64,000 bases of DNA, taken from the NCBI GenBank assembly GCA_016870365.1, contig VGBW01000003.1, forward strand, positions 1 to 64,000. The letters are read 5' to 3'. A program made the translations under genes and the position numbers. This DNA comes from Actinomycetota bacterium (GTDB lineage: Bacteria; Actinomycetota; Actinomycetes; Nanopelagicales; Nanopelagicaceae). Under the pieces are notes generated by a model. The model did no database searches. It was not told the DNA's origin and saw only the letters and a program-made list of their open reading frames with translations. Positions 25,648-35,024 of the stretch are shown here, in pieces. Each line of letters starts with the position of its first letter. Positions within the stretch are counted from its first letter, which is position 1.

Positions 25648-28600
25648 ATGAGAAGTAAGCGCAATATTGATGATCCATTCATAGATTTTTTGATTTCTTC
25701 AAGATCTTTGTTGACGAGATCGGAAACCTCTGAGGACAACCGCGCAGTCTTCTATGAAGGCGGAAGAGAGAGCGATAATTTTTATAGAGAGCGCTGGTCT
25801 CATGACAAAATTGTGCGTTCTACCCATGGAGTTAACTGCACGGGTTCCTGTTCGTGGAAAGTTTATGTAAAAGATGGAGTTATCACATGGGAAACGCAGC
25901 AAACTGATTATCCTTCAGTTGGAGCTGATTCTCCCGAATACGAGCCACGTGGTTGTCCTCGCGGTGCCGCGTTCTCGTGGTACACCTACTCACCCACACG
26001 TATTCGATATCCATACATTCGTGGTTTTCTACTTGACGCGTATAGAAAAGCAAAAGTTTCGGTCGGTGGTGACCCAGTTGATGCTTGGGCAAGCATTGTT
26101 GAAAATGAAGAAATAAGTCAAAAATACAAATCTCTTAGGGGCAAAGGTGGGTTGGTACGGGCTACTTGGGATGAAGCTCTGGAACTAGTTGCCGCAGCTC
26201 AAGTTTATACAATTAAGAAATATGGACCTGATCGTGTAGCGGGATTTTCTCCAATTCCTGCCATGTCCATGGCTTCTCATGCAGCTGGTGCGCGTTACAC
26301 CTCATTAATAGGTGGGACTATGTTGAGTTTTTATGACTGGTACTGCGATTTACCAATTGCCTCTCCACAAATTTGGGGGGATCAAACAGATGTGCCGGAA
26401 TCCGCAGATTGGTGGAATGCAAGTTATTTGATTATGTGGGGTTCAAACATCCCAACTACCAGAACTCCAGATGCTCACTTTTTGACCGAAGCGAGATATA
26501 AGGGTCAGAAAGTTGTAAGCGTAAGTCCAGATTATGCAGATAACACAAAATTTGCAGATGAATGGATGCCTGCTCAACCAGGCACCGATGGCGCTCTAGC
26601 GATGGCAATGGGCCACGTCATTCTCAAGGAATTTTATGTAGATCGAGAAACCCCAGAATTTCTGGATTACGTTAAGAAATATACGGATTTACCATTCCTA
26701 GTTTCTCTAACTGAAATAAATGGAAAATTAACTCCCGATAGATTCATCACTGCTAGTGATTTGGGGCTTGAGACAGAATCCGGTGAATGGAAGCCAGTTT
26801 TATTGGAACAGGAAAGTGATGAAATATTTGTTCCTAACGGGACTATCGGTGATCGCCATACAGAGGCTGGTATGGGAAAGTGGAACCTAGATCTAGAAGG
26901 CAAAGACCCTCGAATCACTTTCTACGACGAAGGTCAATTTACCGAGATTGCGCTTCCTCGATTTGATGAAGACGGCGAAATTATTAGTCGAGGGGTCCCA
27001 ACGAGGAAAATTGGAAAATTTCTTGTTACAACAGTTTTTGACTTGATTCTTGCTCAGTATGGAGTGGCTCGTGGTGGATTGCCGGGCGTCTGGCCCACAG
27101 ATTATGAGGATGTAAATTCTCCCTACACCCCAGCCTGGCAAGAAGAGATTACTTCAGTAAGCGCTGCAACAGTAATCAGAATCGCACGAGAATTTGCGCA
27201 GAATGCTAAGGACTCGGGTGGACGTTCAATGATCACTCTAGGTGCAGGAACTAACCACTGGTATCACTCAGACACTATCTACCGCGCAATAATCTCTTTA
27301 GTATTACTAACAGGTTGCCAAGGAAAAAATGGTGGTGGTTGGGCGCACTACGTTGGTCAAGAGAAGGCCAGACCATTCACAGGTTGGGCGCAACTAGCAT
27401 TTGGCGCGGATTGGTCACGACCCCCGAGGCAAATGGCAGGAACTTCATTTTGGTATCTAGCGACAGATCAATGGCGCTATGACTCATGGGGTGCTGAAGG
27501 CATAACTTCACCACTTTCTAGAGGTCTCATTGGAAAAACAGCAATGGCAGATACTTTAGTTAAAGCCGTTCGAATGGGCTGGACGCCTGCTTATCCAACG
27601 TTTAACCAGAATCCATTAATACTTGCTGAAGACGCAAAATTACTTGGCAAGGATCCGAAAGAACACGTTGTGGATTCACTCAAATCTGGTGAGCTTGATT
27701 TTGCGGTTTCAGATCCAGATAACCCCGTTAATTTCCCACGAGTTTTAACTGTTTGGCGAGCTAATCTTCTTGGATCCTCAGGTAAAGGAAATGAATATTT
27801 CTTGCACCATTTACTTGGAGCAGATGGTGCACATAGTGGAGCAATGACTTCTCCAGACAAACGACCAAAGGAAGTGATTTGGCGCGACGATGCTCCAAAT
27901 GGAAAATTAGATCTCCTAGTTTCACTGGATTTTCGAATGACTAGCACCGGTTTATTTTCAGATGTGCTTCTTCCTGCCGCTACCTGGTACGAAAAATTCG
28001 ATCTCTCATCAACTGACATGCATCCTTTCATTCACGCATTTAACGCGGCAATTAACCCACCTTGGCAAACACGCTCTGATTACGATGCCTTCCAAAGGTT
28101 AGCTCAAGTATTTAGCCATATGGCTGAAAAACATCTAGGTACTCAAACGGACATTGTTGCCTTGCCTCTTCAACACGATACTCCAACAGAAACTGCTCAA
28201 CCTTTTGGAATTGTCAAAGATTGGAAGCTCGGAGAATGCGAACCTATTCCAGGAAAAACAATGCCAAATCTAGTCGTTGTGGAACGGGACTACAGTGCCA
28301 TAGCTCAAAAGATGCAAGCTCTTGGACCAAATGTAGAGAACCTTGGAACTGTTGTTAAAGGCATCACCTTAAAACAAAGTCAAGCAGTTGAATATCTAAA
28401 GAAAGTGAATGGAGTTTATCAAGATGGCATAAGTGCCGGCCGGCCACTTCTTCAAACTGCGGAGCAAGCTTGCGAGGCAATCCTTGCACTTTCTGGAGTT
28501 TCCAATGGAAAAGTTGCTGTAGCCGGTTTCAAGGAGCTTGAAAAACGTACCGGACAAAAGTTGAGTGATCTTGCAGAGGATAATGAAGGTAAACAAATAA

Positions 28601-29319
28601 CTTTTGCAGATACGCAATCACGTCCACAAGGCGTTATTACTTCTTGGGAATGGTCCGGCAGTGAACACGGGGGTCGTAGATACTCTCCATTTACGATTAA
28701 CGTTGAGCGATTGAAGCCATGGCATACATTGACTGGGCGACAACACTTCTACCTAGATCATCAGTGGATGTCGGAATTGGGAGAACAAATGCCCATTTTT
28801 CGACCTCCATTGAATCTGACCACACTTGCGAATTACCCAAGCATCGGTGCGCAAGATGAAGTTGGAATAGCAGTTCGATACCTGACCCCACATTCCAAGT
28901 GGTCAATCCACTCTGAATATCAAGATAACTTCTTCATGTTGGCATTATCTCGAGGCGGACCAGATCTTTGGATGAGCGTTGAAGACGCAGCCAAGATTGA
29001 TGTCAAAGATAACGATTGGATTGAAGCCGTGAACCGTAATGGCGTAATCGTTGCAAGAGCAGTGGTTTCACATCGAATGCCGGAAGGTTTGGTATATATG
29101 TACCACGCCAAAGATCGGACTATCGATGTCCCTAGAGTTGAAGCGACTGGCAAGCGCGGAGGAATTCACAACTCTTTAACTCGCCTTCTCTTGAAACCTT
29201 CGCACTTAATTGGAGGCTACGCACAGCTCTCCTATGGTTTTAACTACTACGGACCTACTGGGAACCAGCGGGATGAAGTAACAGTTATTCGTCGTCGATC
29301 ACAGGAGGTCGCATACTAA
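25648..29319 (+). CDS. narG: Respiratory nitrate reductase alpha subunit
   Basis: 1223 aa, normal for membrane-bound NarG (about 1230-1250). It reduces nitrate to nitrite at a Mo-bis-MGD centre on the cytoplasmic side. Seen: the FS0 cluster motif HGVNCTGSCSW followed by CPRGA, and the Mo-ligand Asp region YCDLPIASPQIWGDQTDVPE. No twin-arginine leader (it starts MRSKRNIDDPF), so it faces the cytoplasm. The start is an ATG with GAGGGG upstream. Stop and narH start overlap as TAATG. The four nar genes form one tight operon downstream of the DosR-like box. Confidence 0.97.
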   Translation: MRSKRNIDDPFIDFLISSRSLLTRSETSEDNRAVFYEGGRESDNFYRERWSHDKIVRSTHGVNCTGSCSWKVYVKDGVITWETQQTDYPSVGADSPEYEPRGCPRGAAFSWYTYSPTRIRYPYIRGFLLDAYRKAKVSVGGDPVDAWASIVENEEISQKYKSLRGKGGLVRATWDEALELVAAAQVYTIKKYGPDRVAGFSPIPAMSMASHAAGARYTSLIGGTMLSFYDWYCDLPIASPQIWGDQTDVPESADWWNASYLIMWGSNIPTTRTPDAHFLTEARYKGQKVVSVSPDYADNTKFADEWMPAQPGTDGALAMAMGHVILKEFYVDRETPEFLDYVKKYTDLPFLVSLTEINGKLTPDRFITASDLGLETESGEWKPVLLEQESDEIFVPNGTIGDRHTEAGMGKWNLDLEGKDPRITFYDEGQFTEIALPRFDEDGEIISRGVPTRKIGKFLVTTVFDLILAQYGVARGGLPGVWPTDYEDVNSPYTPAWQEEITSVSAATVIRIAREFAQNAKDSGGRSMITLGAGTNHWYHSDTIYRAIISLVLLTGCQGKNGGGWAHYVGQEKARPFTGWAQLAFGADWSRPPRQMAGTSFWYLATDQWRYDSWGAEGITSPLSRGLIGKTAMADTLVKAVRMGWTPAYPTFNQNPLILAEDAKLLGKDPKEHVVDSLKSGELDFAVSDPDNPVNFPRVLTVWRANLLGSSGKGNEYFLHHLLGADGAHSGAMTSPDKRPKEVIWRDDAPNGKLDLLVSLDFRMTSTGLFSDVLLPAATWYEKFDLSSTDMHPFIHAFNAAINPPWQTRSDYDAFQRLAQVFSHMAEKHLGTQTDIVALPLQHDTPTETAQPFGIVKDWKLGECEPIPGKTMPNLVVVERDYSAIAQKMQALGPNVENLGTVVKGITLKQSQAVEYLKKVNGVYQDGISAGRPLLQTAEQACEAILALSGVSNGKVAVAGFKELEKRTGQKLSDLAEDNEGKQITFADTQSRPQGVITSWEWSGSEHGGRRYSPFTINVERLKPWHTLTGRQHFYLDHQWMSELGEQMPIFRPPLNLTTLANYPSIGAQDEVGIAVRYLTPHSKWSIHSEYQDNFFMLALSRGGPDLWMSVEDAAKIDVKDNDWIEAVNRNGVIVARAVVSHRMPEGLVYMYHAKDRTIDVPRVEATGKRGGIHNSLTRLLLKPSHLIGGYAQLSYGFNYYGPTGNQRDEVTVIRRRSQEVAY

Positions 29320-30890
29320 TGAGAGTCATGGCTCAAATCGGAATGGTGATGAACCTTGATAAGTGCATTGGTTGCCATACCTGCTCAGTCACTTGCAAAC
29401 AGACCTGGACCAATCGTCAGGGCGTTGAATATGTTTGGTTCAACAATGTTGAAACTCGACCGGGAGTGGGATATCCAAGGCAATATGAGAACCAAGAACA
29501 ATGGCAAGGTGGTTGGGTCCGCAAAAGGAATGGAAAGATTAAATTAAAATCTGGTGGGCGTATAAGCCGTTTAACCAAAATATTCAGTAATCCGAAATTA
29601 CCAGGTCTAGATGATTACTACGAACCTTGGACTTACGATTATGACAATCTCATAAGTTCTCCAACCACAGACACAACTCCGGTAGCTCGCCCTAAATCTC
29701 TAATTACTGGTAAAGATATAAAAATTTCCTGGAGCGCTAACTGGGATGATGATCTAGGTGGAACTTATGAAACTGGGCATAAAGATCCAATGCTCAAAGG
29801 AATCGAAGATTCTGTTAAGTTTGAGTTTGAAAAATCATTTATGTTCTATCTCCCACGTATCTGTGAACATTGTTTAAATCCATCGTGCGTCGGCTCTTGT
29901 CCTTCCGGGGCAATGTATAAGCGAAGTGAAGATGGAATCGTGCTTGTAGATGGTGACAAATGTCGTGGTTGGAGAATGTGTGTTACCGGTTGTCCCTATA
30001 AGAAGGTCTATTTCAACCATCGGAGTGGAAAGGCTGAAAAATGCACGCTCTGTTTTCCTAGATTAGAGGTCGGTCAGCCCACAGTTTGCGCAGAAACTTG
30101 CGTAGGCAGACTTCGCTATATCGGACTCTTTTTATACGATGCCGACCGGGTTCTGGAAGCCGCCTCAACTGAAAATGAACAAGATCTGTATGCCGCCCAA
30201 TTAGATATTCTCCTTGACCCAAATGACCCTGCGGTTTTTGCACAAGCAAGACGCGATGGGATTCCTGAGGATTGGCTTGAAGCAGCCAAGAAATCACCGG
30301 TATATAAATTGGCCAAGGAATACAAAGTTGCGCTTCCATTACACCCTGAATATCGAACAATGCCAATGGTTTGGTACATACCGCCATTATCTCCGGTTGT
30401 AGATGCACTAAAAAACACTGGAAATGACGCCGAAGACGCAAAGAATCTCTTTGCAGCAATTGATACGTTGCGAATCCCGGCACAATATTTAGCTAACCTC
30501 ATGACCGCAGGAGACGTATCTGTCATTAATAAAGTGCTAAAGAAGCTCGCAGCAATGCGTTCTTACATGAGAGATTTCAATCTGGGGAATGACTTTAACG
30601 AAGACATTCCAAACTCAGTAGGAATGACTGGCGAAAATATCTATGACATGTACAAACTTTTAGCAATCGCTAAATATGTAGATAGATATGTAATTCCTGC
30701 TGCACATCAGGAAACCGCCGATAAGTTGGAAGAAGCGATGGCAGCCGGGTGCTCAGTGGATTTCACTGAAATTCCTGGTGGCCCTAATGCAGAGCGAAAG
30801 CCCGTTCCAATAGCGCTTGAGACTTTCCACCTAACTAAGAAGCGTGCTTCTGCAGAATCCTTTGACGAAACTCTAGAAGGTGGTGAGTAA
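29319..30890 (+). CDS. narH: Respiratory nitrate reductase beta subunit
   Basis: 523 aa. It wires electrons from NarI haems to NarG through four FeS clusters. All cysteine groups are visible: CIGCHTCSVTCKQTW, CEHCLNPSCVGSCPSGAMYK, CRGWRMCVTGCPYKK (Trp replaces one Cys, as in the [3Fe-4S] cluster of the family) and KCTLCFPRLEVGQPTVCAETC. ATG 29319 overlaps the narG stop by 1 nt, and the stop overlaps narJ the same way. Confidence 0.97.
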   Translation: MRVMAQIGMVMNLDKCIGCHTCSVTCKQTWTNRQGVEYVWFNNVETRPGVGYPRQYENQEQWQGGWVRKRNGKIKLKSGGRISRLTKIFSNPKLPGLDDYYEPWTYDYDNLISSPTTDTTPVARPKSLITGKDIKISWSANWDDDLGGTYETGHKDPMLKGIEDSVKFEFEKSFMFYLPRICEHCLNPSCVGSCPSGAMYKRSEDGIVLVDGDKCRGWRMCVTGCPYKKVYFNHRSGKAEKCTLCFPRLEVGQPTVCAETCVGRLRYIGLFLYDADRVLEAASTENEQDLYAAQLDILLDPNDPAVFAQARRDGIPEDWLEAAKKSPVYKLAKEYKVALPLHPEYRTMPMVWYIPPLSPVVDALKNTGNDAEDAKNLFAAIDTLRIPAQYLANLMTAGDVSVINKVLKKLAAMRSYMRDFNLGNDFNEDIPNSVGMTGENIYDMYKLLAIAKYVDRYVIPAAHQETADKLEEAMAAGCSVDFTEIPGGPNAERKPVPIALETFHLTKKRASAESFDETLEGGE

Positions 30891-31516
30891 TGCTTGATTT
30901 AGAAACTAGGAGATTATTTGCAGCCGGAGCTATTGCCCTGCGATATCCAGAGCGCTCTTGGCTGAAATCATTTGAAGATATTGAAAATGAATTGAGTCAA
31001 TTTAGTGATGAAACTAAAGAGGTTTTATGGCAATTACTCTCATACTTTGGAAGTCGATCCCTTTTGGACTTACAAATGGACTACGTCAGTCTATTTGACC
31101 GTAAACGTCGAGCATGTCTGTATCTCTCATACTACTTGAATGGTGACACGCGCCGCAGAGGAATGGCTTTACTCAACTTCAAGGAAACTTTTGCCGCAGA
31201 AGGTTGGCGAAGTACAAATGAGGAGTTGGATGATTATTTACCTACTTTATTGGAGTTCATCTCAGTAACTGACTCCCCACTTGGTTTCTCCTTACTGCAA
31301 CAACATAAGGCCGGTGTTTCACTTTTAGCCATTGCGCTTAGAGATATGGGCTCACCATATGCTCTGCTGGTAAATGAAATTCTTCTCCGCATACCAGGCG
31401 ATGAGAACCCAGTTACATTGAAATTGATTGAGACAGGTCCACCGATGGAGATGGTTGGACTCTCGCCATACGGAACTGAAGATAACTCAGCAATAACGGT
31501 AGGTGCGAAATGCTAA
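30890..31516 (+). CDS. narJ: Nitrate reductase assembly chaperone
   Basis: 208 aa. NarJ-type chaperones hold NarG until its molybdenum cofactor is inserted and NarGH docks on NarI; they are not part of the final enzyme. Seen: alpha-helical, acidic sequence with MDYVSLFDRKRRACLYLSYY, the family landmark, and DYLPTLLEFIS. Position between narH and narI and overlaps on both sides (1 nt with narH, 7 nt with narI) fit. Sequence is divergent from enterobacterial NarJ, as usual for this family. Confidence 0.92.
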   Translation: MLDLETRRLFAAGAIALRYPERSWLKSFEDIENELSQFSDETKEVLWQLLSYFGSRSLLDLQMDYVSLFDRKRRACLYLSYYLNGDTRRRGMALLNFKETFAAEGWRSTNEELDDYLPTLLEFISVTDSPLGFSLLQQHKAGVSLLAIALRDMGSPYALLVNEILLRIPGDENPVTLKLIETGPPMEMVGLSPYGTEDNSAITVGAKC

Positions 31517-32241
31517 ATGTTTTCTGGAACTCCGGACCATATATCGTCACAATGATTTTCATCGTGGGGATGTTCTGGCGCTACAAATTCGATAGATATG
31601 GTTGGACCTCGAGATCATCACAAATTTATGAATCTCGCTTACTACGAATCGGTTCTCCCCTTTTTCATATTGGCTTATTAATGGCGCTCGGAGGGCATGT
31701 GATGGGATTAATGATTCCTGCCTCCTTCACCGAATCGCTAGGAATCAGCGAACATCTATATCATTTAGTAGCTGTTGCCCTTGGAACAATTGCAGGAGTT
31801 ATGGTGGTGTTTGGAATGACCATCTTAATTTACCGACGTAGAACCGTTTTGCGAGTTTTCCAAGTAACAACCAAGATGGATAAATTGATGTACTTAGTTT
31901 TAGGATCTTTAGTATTACTAGGCGTCTATAACACCATTGGTATCAATCTACTTGATTTGCCTGGAAAGTATCCCGATGGATATAACTACCGCGAAACTGT
32001 TTCGGTATGGTTTAGATCTATCGCTACTTTTAACCCGAAGGCAGAATTAATGAAAGATGCTCCTCTTACCTTTCAATTACATGCACTTGTCGCTATGGCA
32101 CTCATTGCAATCATACCTATCACACGTTTAGTTCACATATTCTCCGCCCCTGTCGGGTATCTCTCTAGGCCATACCTTGTATATAGAAAACGCACCACCA
32201 AGAAAGCTAGGCGCGGCTGGGAGCCAACACAAGTAGGCTAG
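31510..32241 (+). CDS. narI: Respiratory nitrate reductase gamma subunit (cytochrome b)
   Basis: 243 aa with five spans. It oxidises menaquinol and binds two b haems. His ligands are visible in SPLFHIGLLMALGGHVMG and in FQLHALVAMALIAIIPITRLVH; the C-terminus YLSRPYLVYRKR fits the family. Only 5 nt separate its stop from the GTG of the sensor kinase gene, which suggests the kinase is carried on the nar transcript. Confidence 0.96.
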   Translation: MLNVFWNSGPYIVTMIFIVGMFWRYKFDRYGWTSRSSQIYESRLLRIGSPLFHIGLLMALGGHVMGLMIPASFTESLGISEHLYHLVAVALGTIAGVMVVFGMTILIYRRRTVLRVFQVTTKMDKLMYLVLGSLVLLGVYNTIGINLLDLPGKYPDGYNYRETVSVWFRSIATFNPKAELMKDAPLTFQLHALVAMALIAIIPITRLVHIFSAPVGYLSRPYLVYRKRTTKKARRGWEPTQVG

Positions 32242-32246
32242 GAAAT

Positions 32247-33089
32247 GTGGAAGCATCATTATTGCGAGAGATTGTTGAAATAGCAGGGGAAAATACTCTT
32301 CATCGCATTTTGCTGAAAACTCAAGCAGCAGCTCGGCGATTGGTTCCTAATAAGAAAGTCGAATTTACCTCTGACAATTACGCGGTAGTGATTGAAACAA
32401 ATTTAGATGGTTTCAATGAAAATGAGAGAATGTTTATTGAGATAATCGCTCAAGCTGCAACTCTCTCATTAGATAATTCTTTGAACAATGATTTAGCAAA
32501 TAGACTTCAAATTAACGAAGAGCGTTTACGCATTGCAAGAGACTTACACGATCGAGTTCTCCAACGAATTTTTGCCACCGGGATAACGCTTGAGGGAGCG
32601 CTCAGAAAGGCTATCGTGACTGATGTAATTGAAGCACTCAAGCAAGCAATAGTTGATTTAGATGAGACGGTAGGGGAGATCCGCACTACTGTGAATTCGC
32701 TAAAAGGACCGCAAGGCTCTCTACGACAACAAATCTTGCGGGAGATTGAAAGAGCAAGATTAGCTTGGGAGATGGTTATTGATTTTCAAGTAGGTGGTCC
32801 GATAGACACAATGGTAAATCGAGATAAGTTTGATGATATTTTATCGGTGACGACAGAACTATTGAACAACTGCGGCAAACATGGGAAGGGTGAGGGTGTT
32901 AAGTACAGTCTTGTCGTAGACGGAAGTGAATTAGAAATTTCTGTTACTAATTCAGGGATGAGTACACGAGAATTTAGATTCGGCAGTGGATTAGAAAATT
33001 GTAGCTACAGGGCAACCAAATACGGAGGAAAATTCGTTGTTAATAATCTAGAACCTGGTCTGCAAACCATTTGGAAGATTCCTTTGTGA
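32247..33089 (+). CDS. DevS/DosS-like sensor histidine kinase with short sensor region
   Basis: 280 aa. The kinase core is the HisKA_3/NarX-DevS type: IARDLHDRVLQRIFATG puts the phospho-His at residue 101, followed by DLDETVGEIRTTVNSL, an N-box TELLNNCGKHGKG and a G-box GSGLENCSYRATKYGGK. DevS of Mycobacterium has two GAF domains with haem in the first; here only about 85 residues precede the core, room for at most part of one GAF, and no membrane span is present. So the signal is unlikely to be read by a DevS-type haem. GTG start 5 nt after narI. Its last 42 bp overlap the convergent regulator gene. Confidence 0.85.
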   Translation: MEASLLREIVEIAGENTLHRILLKTQAAARRLVPNKKVEFTSDNYAVVIETNLDGFNENERMFIEIIAQAATLSLDNSLNNDLANRLQINEERLRIARDLHDRVLQRIFATGITLEGALRKAIVTDVIEALKQAIVDLDETVGEIRTTVNSLKGPQGSLRQQILREIERARLAWEMVIDFQVGGPIDTMVNRDKFDDILSVTTELLNNCGKHGKGEGVKYSLVVDGSELEISVTNSGMSTREFRFGSGLENCSYRATKYGGKFVVNNLEPGLQTIWKIPL

Positions 33090-33725
33090 ATCAGGGCGCA
33101 TACCCACTCGCGTTACTAGAGATGCCGCTTGCGTCCGTCGCTCTAACCCTAACTTTGCCAGCAATGAGCTGACATAATTCTTAACAGTTTTTTCTGCGAT
33201 AAACATACTTTCAGCGATTTGTTTATTCGTTAATCCGTCTCCAATAAGCGTAAGAATTCTTCGTTCTTGATCGCTCAAATCTGCAATTTCAGCAGCTGGC
33301 GAGCCTGCAGCCCTCAGTCTCTCTCTGACGCGTTCGGCAGCATTTTGATCGAAGATATTCTCCCCAGCTGCTACCTTATGGATAGATCTTAAAAACATTT
33401 CGCCTTTTATATCTTTAAGAAGATAGCCACTTGCACCTGCCAAAATCGCCCCAAGTAAAGCTTCATCATCTGCATAAGCAGTCAACATGATTACTTTGAC
33501 ACCAGTAATTTGAGATTGAATTTCGCGGCAAAGTTCTATGCCATTCCCATCAGGCAACCTCACATCCAGAATCACTAGGTCAGGTTTATATTCTTTAACT
33601 GCGTTAAAACCATCAAAAACATTTCCTTGCTCGGCAACAACTTCAATGCTTTCGTCCGATTCCAGGAGATCGCGCAGGCCACGTCTGACGAGTTCATGAT
33701 CATCGACTATCAATACGCGCAACAC
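33048..33725 (-). CDS. DevR/DosR-like LuxR-family response regulator
   Basis: 225 aa. Receiver domain: VLIVDDHELVRRGL, phospho-acceptor D54 in VILDVRLPDGNGIELC (same number as in DevR), and LLKDIKG. The C-terminal HTH reads EGLTNKQIA-like, with IAEKTVKNYVSSLLAKLGLE followed by RRTQAA, nearly the same as the mycobacterial DevR recognition helix. I chose GTG 33725 because TAGACT (33738 down to 33733) lies 7 nt before it and it gives the DevR-length N-terminus; a TTG at 33746 would add 7 residues. It is the likely partner of the convergent kinase and the likely ligand of the nar box. Confidence 0.88.
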   Translation of the reverse strand: MLRVLIVDDHELVRRGLRDLLESDESIEVVAEQGNVFDGFNAVKEYKPDLVILDVRLPDGNGIELCREIQSQITGVKVIMLTAYADDEALLGAILAGASGYLLKDIKGEMFLRSIHKVAAGENIFDQNAAERVRERLRAAGSPAAEIADLSDQERRILTLIGDGLTNKQIAESMFIAEKTVKNYVSSLLAKLGLERRTQAASLVTRVGMRPDSQRNLPNGLQTRF

Positions 33726-33792
33726 GTTAGGCAGTCTACGTTGCAACTGCCATGAAATGAAATATCGATGTCTGGTGAGGTATTGTCATGAC

Positions 33793-34029
33793 ATGCAAGA
33801 AGTAGCTCTCTATGCGGCAGCCCGGCACGCTTTTGGTGCGTCCTATGCTCAGTATGACGCTGCGAATCTTGGGGAATTGATTGAACTTATTTCATCCAAA
33901 AATGAAGCAATTGCAAAACTTCTACCTACCTGTTCATTTCTCGTCAATAGCGTTGCACAAACAGAGAGAAAAGTTTTATTGCACCCAGGGGATCAGATTG
34001 ATGTTTTGCCGCAATTCGCTGGCGGTTAG
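33793..34029 (+). CDS. moaD: Molybdopterin synthase small subunit
   Basis: 78 aa ubiquitin-like sulfur carrier. It ends in FAGG, the Gly-Gly tail that is adenylated and thiocarboxylated, and contains PGDQIDVLPQFAGG typical of MoaD. It gives sulfur to precursor Z together with MoaE. ATG 33793 lies 6 nt after TATTGT (33781-33786), fitting leaderless translation; the longer upstream reading from 33757 lacks support. Convergent with moaA, sharing the 4 bp TTAG of both stops. MoeZ (20263) could be its activator. Confidence 0.88.
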   Translation: MQEVALYAAARHAFGASYAQYDAANLGELIELISSKNEAIAKLLPTCSFLVNSVAQTERKVLLHPGDQIDVLPQFAGG

Positions 34030-35024
34030 CCACCTATTGCGGACATTGGCCGATCTGGTTTTTTGAAATCAATCTGGTTAATAGAGTGCCCTTTTAATTT
34101 GCCTCTCACCGAATCTTGAAAAGCAGCTTGTAATTTACTCGTGCGATCGAGCTCGGATAGCTTCGTGTCACGAAGAACCTTTCGTAGATCAGTCTCTTCG
34201 GTTGCGAATAGACACGATCGCAACTGTCCAACTGAGGTTAAGCGAAGTCGATCACATGAGCCACAGAAAGGTTTACTCACACTTGCAATGATGCCGACGG
34301 TGTGTGGCCCACCATTAATAAGGAACTCTTCAGCAGGGGCAGAACCACGAGTTCCAACGGGGGTTAACTCGAAGCTCTGAGATAGATCCTTCATAATTTG
34401 ATCGGCTGTAATCATCTCTGATTGCTGCCAGGTATTGCCTGCATCGAGTGGCATCTGTTCTATAAACCGCAATTGTAGATTCTTATTCATGGCCCATTCA
34501 ACAAGCGCCACAGACTCATCATCATTTATCCCACGCATTAAAACCGTATTTATTTTTATGGGATTTAGCCCAGCTTGTTGTGCAGAAGCAATGCCTTCGA
34601 TGACATCTTCAAATCTGTCTCGGAAAGTTAACTTACGAAACCGAGTCCAGTCCAAAGTATCCAAACTTATATTTATACGAGTGAGGCCGGCGCTAGCGAG
34701 TGCGACGGCATATTTAGAAAGACCGACGCCATTAGTTGTAAGTGAAATTTCAGGGGAGGGATTGAGATTCTTTATCCTTTCAATAATTTCGACAATATCT
34801 GGCCGTAAAAGAGGTTCACCCCCAGTAAGACGAACTTCCTCAATTCCGAGATTTACACCTACTTCAATGACTCTGATCATTTCATCAGCGCTTAAAAGTT
34901 CTTCCGTAGGCATCCAAGATTTAAAATCAGATGGCATGCAGTAAGTACAGCGAAGCGAACAGCGGTCTGTAAGCGAAACTCGGAGATCTCGATGAACCCG
35001 GCCAAATGTATCTATCAGTGTCAT
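34026..35024 (-). CDS. moaA: GTP 3',8-cyclase (molybdenum cofactor biosynthesis A)
   Basis: 332 aa radical-SAM enzyme starting cofactor synthesis from GTP. Seen: RVSLTDRCSLRCTYCMP (CxxxCxxC cluster), LTGGEPLLRPD, the second cluster in PFCGSCDRLRLTSVGQLRSC, and a C-terminal Gly-Gly (SAIGG) needed for activity. ATG 35024 overlaps the moaE stop as ATGA. It is the last gene of the eight-gene minus-strand molybdenum operon. Confidence 0.96.
   Translation of the reverse strand: MTLIDTFGRVHRDLRVSLTDRCSLRCTYCMPSDFKSWMPTEELLSADEMIRVIEVGVNLGIEEVRLTGGEPLLRPDIVEIIERIKNLNPSPEISLTTNGVGLSKYAVALASAGLTRINISLDTLDWTRFRKLTFRDRFEDVIEGIASAQQAGLNPIKINTVLMRGINDDESVALVEWAMNKNLQLRFIEQMPLDAGNTWQQSEMITADQIMKDLSQSFELTPVGTRGSAPAEEFLINGGPHTVGIIASVSKPFCGSCDRLRLTSVGQLRSCLFATEETDLRKVLRDTKLSELDRTSKLQAAFQDSVRGKLKGHSINQIDFKKPDRPMSAIGG

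Noticed and set aside
30058-30526. Two minus-strand ORFs of 136-141 aa opposite narH
   Set aside because: Both lie inside the conserved narH coding region in antisense and show no family motif.
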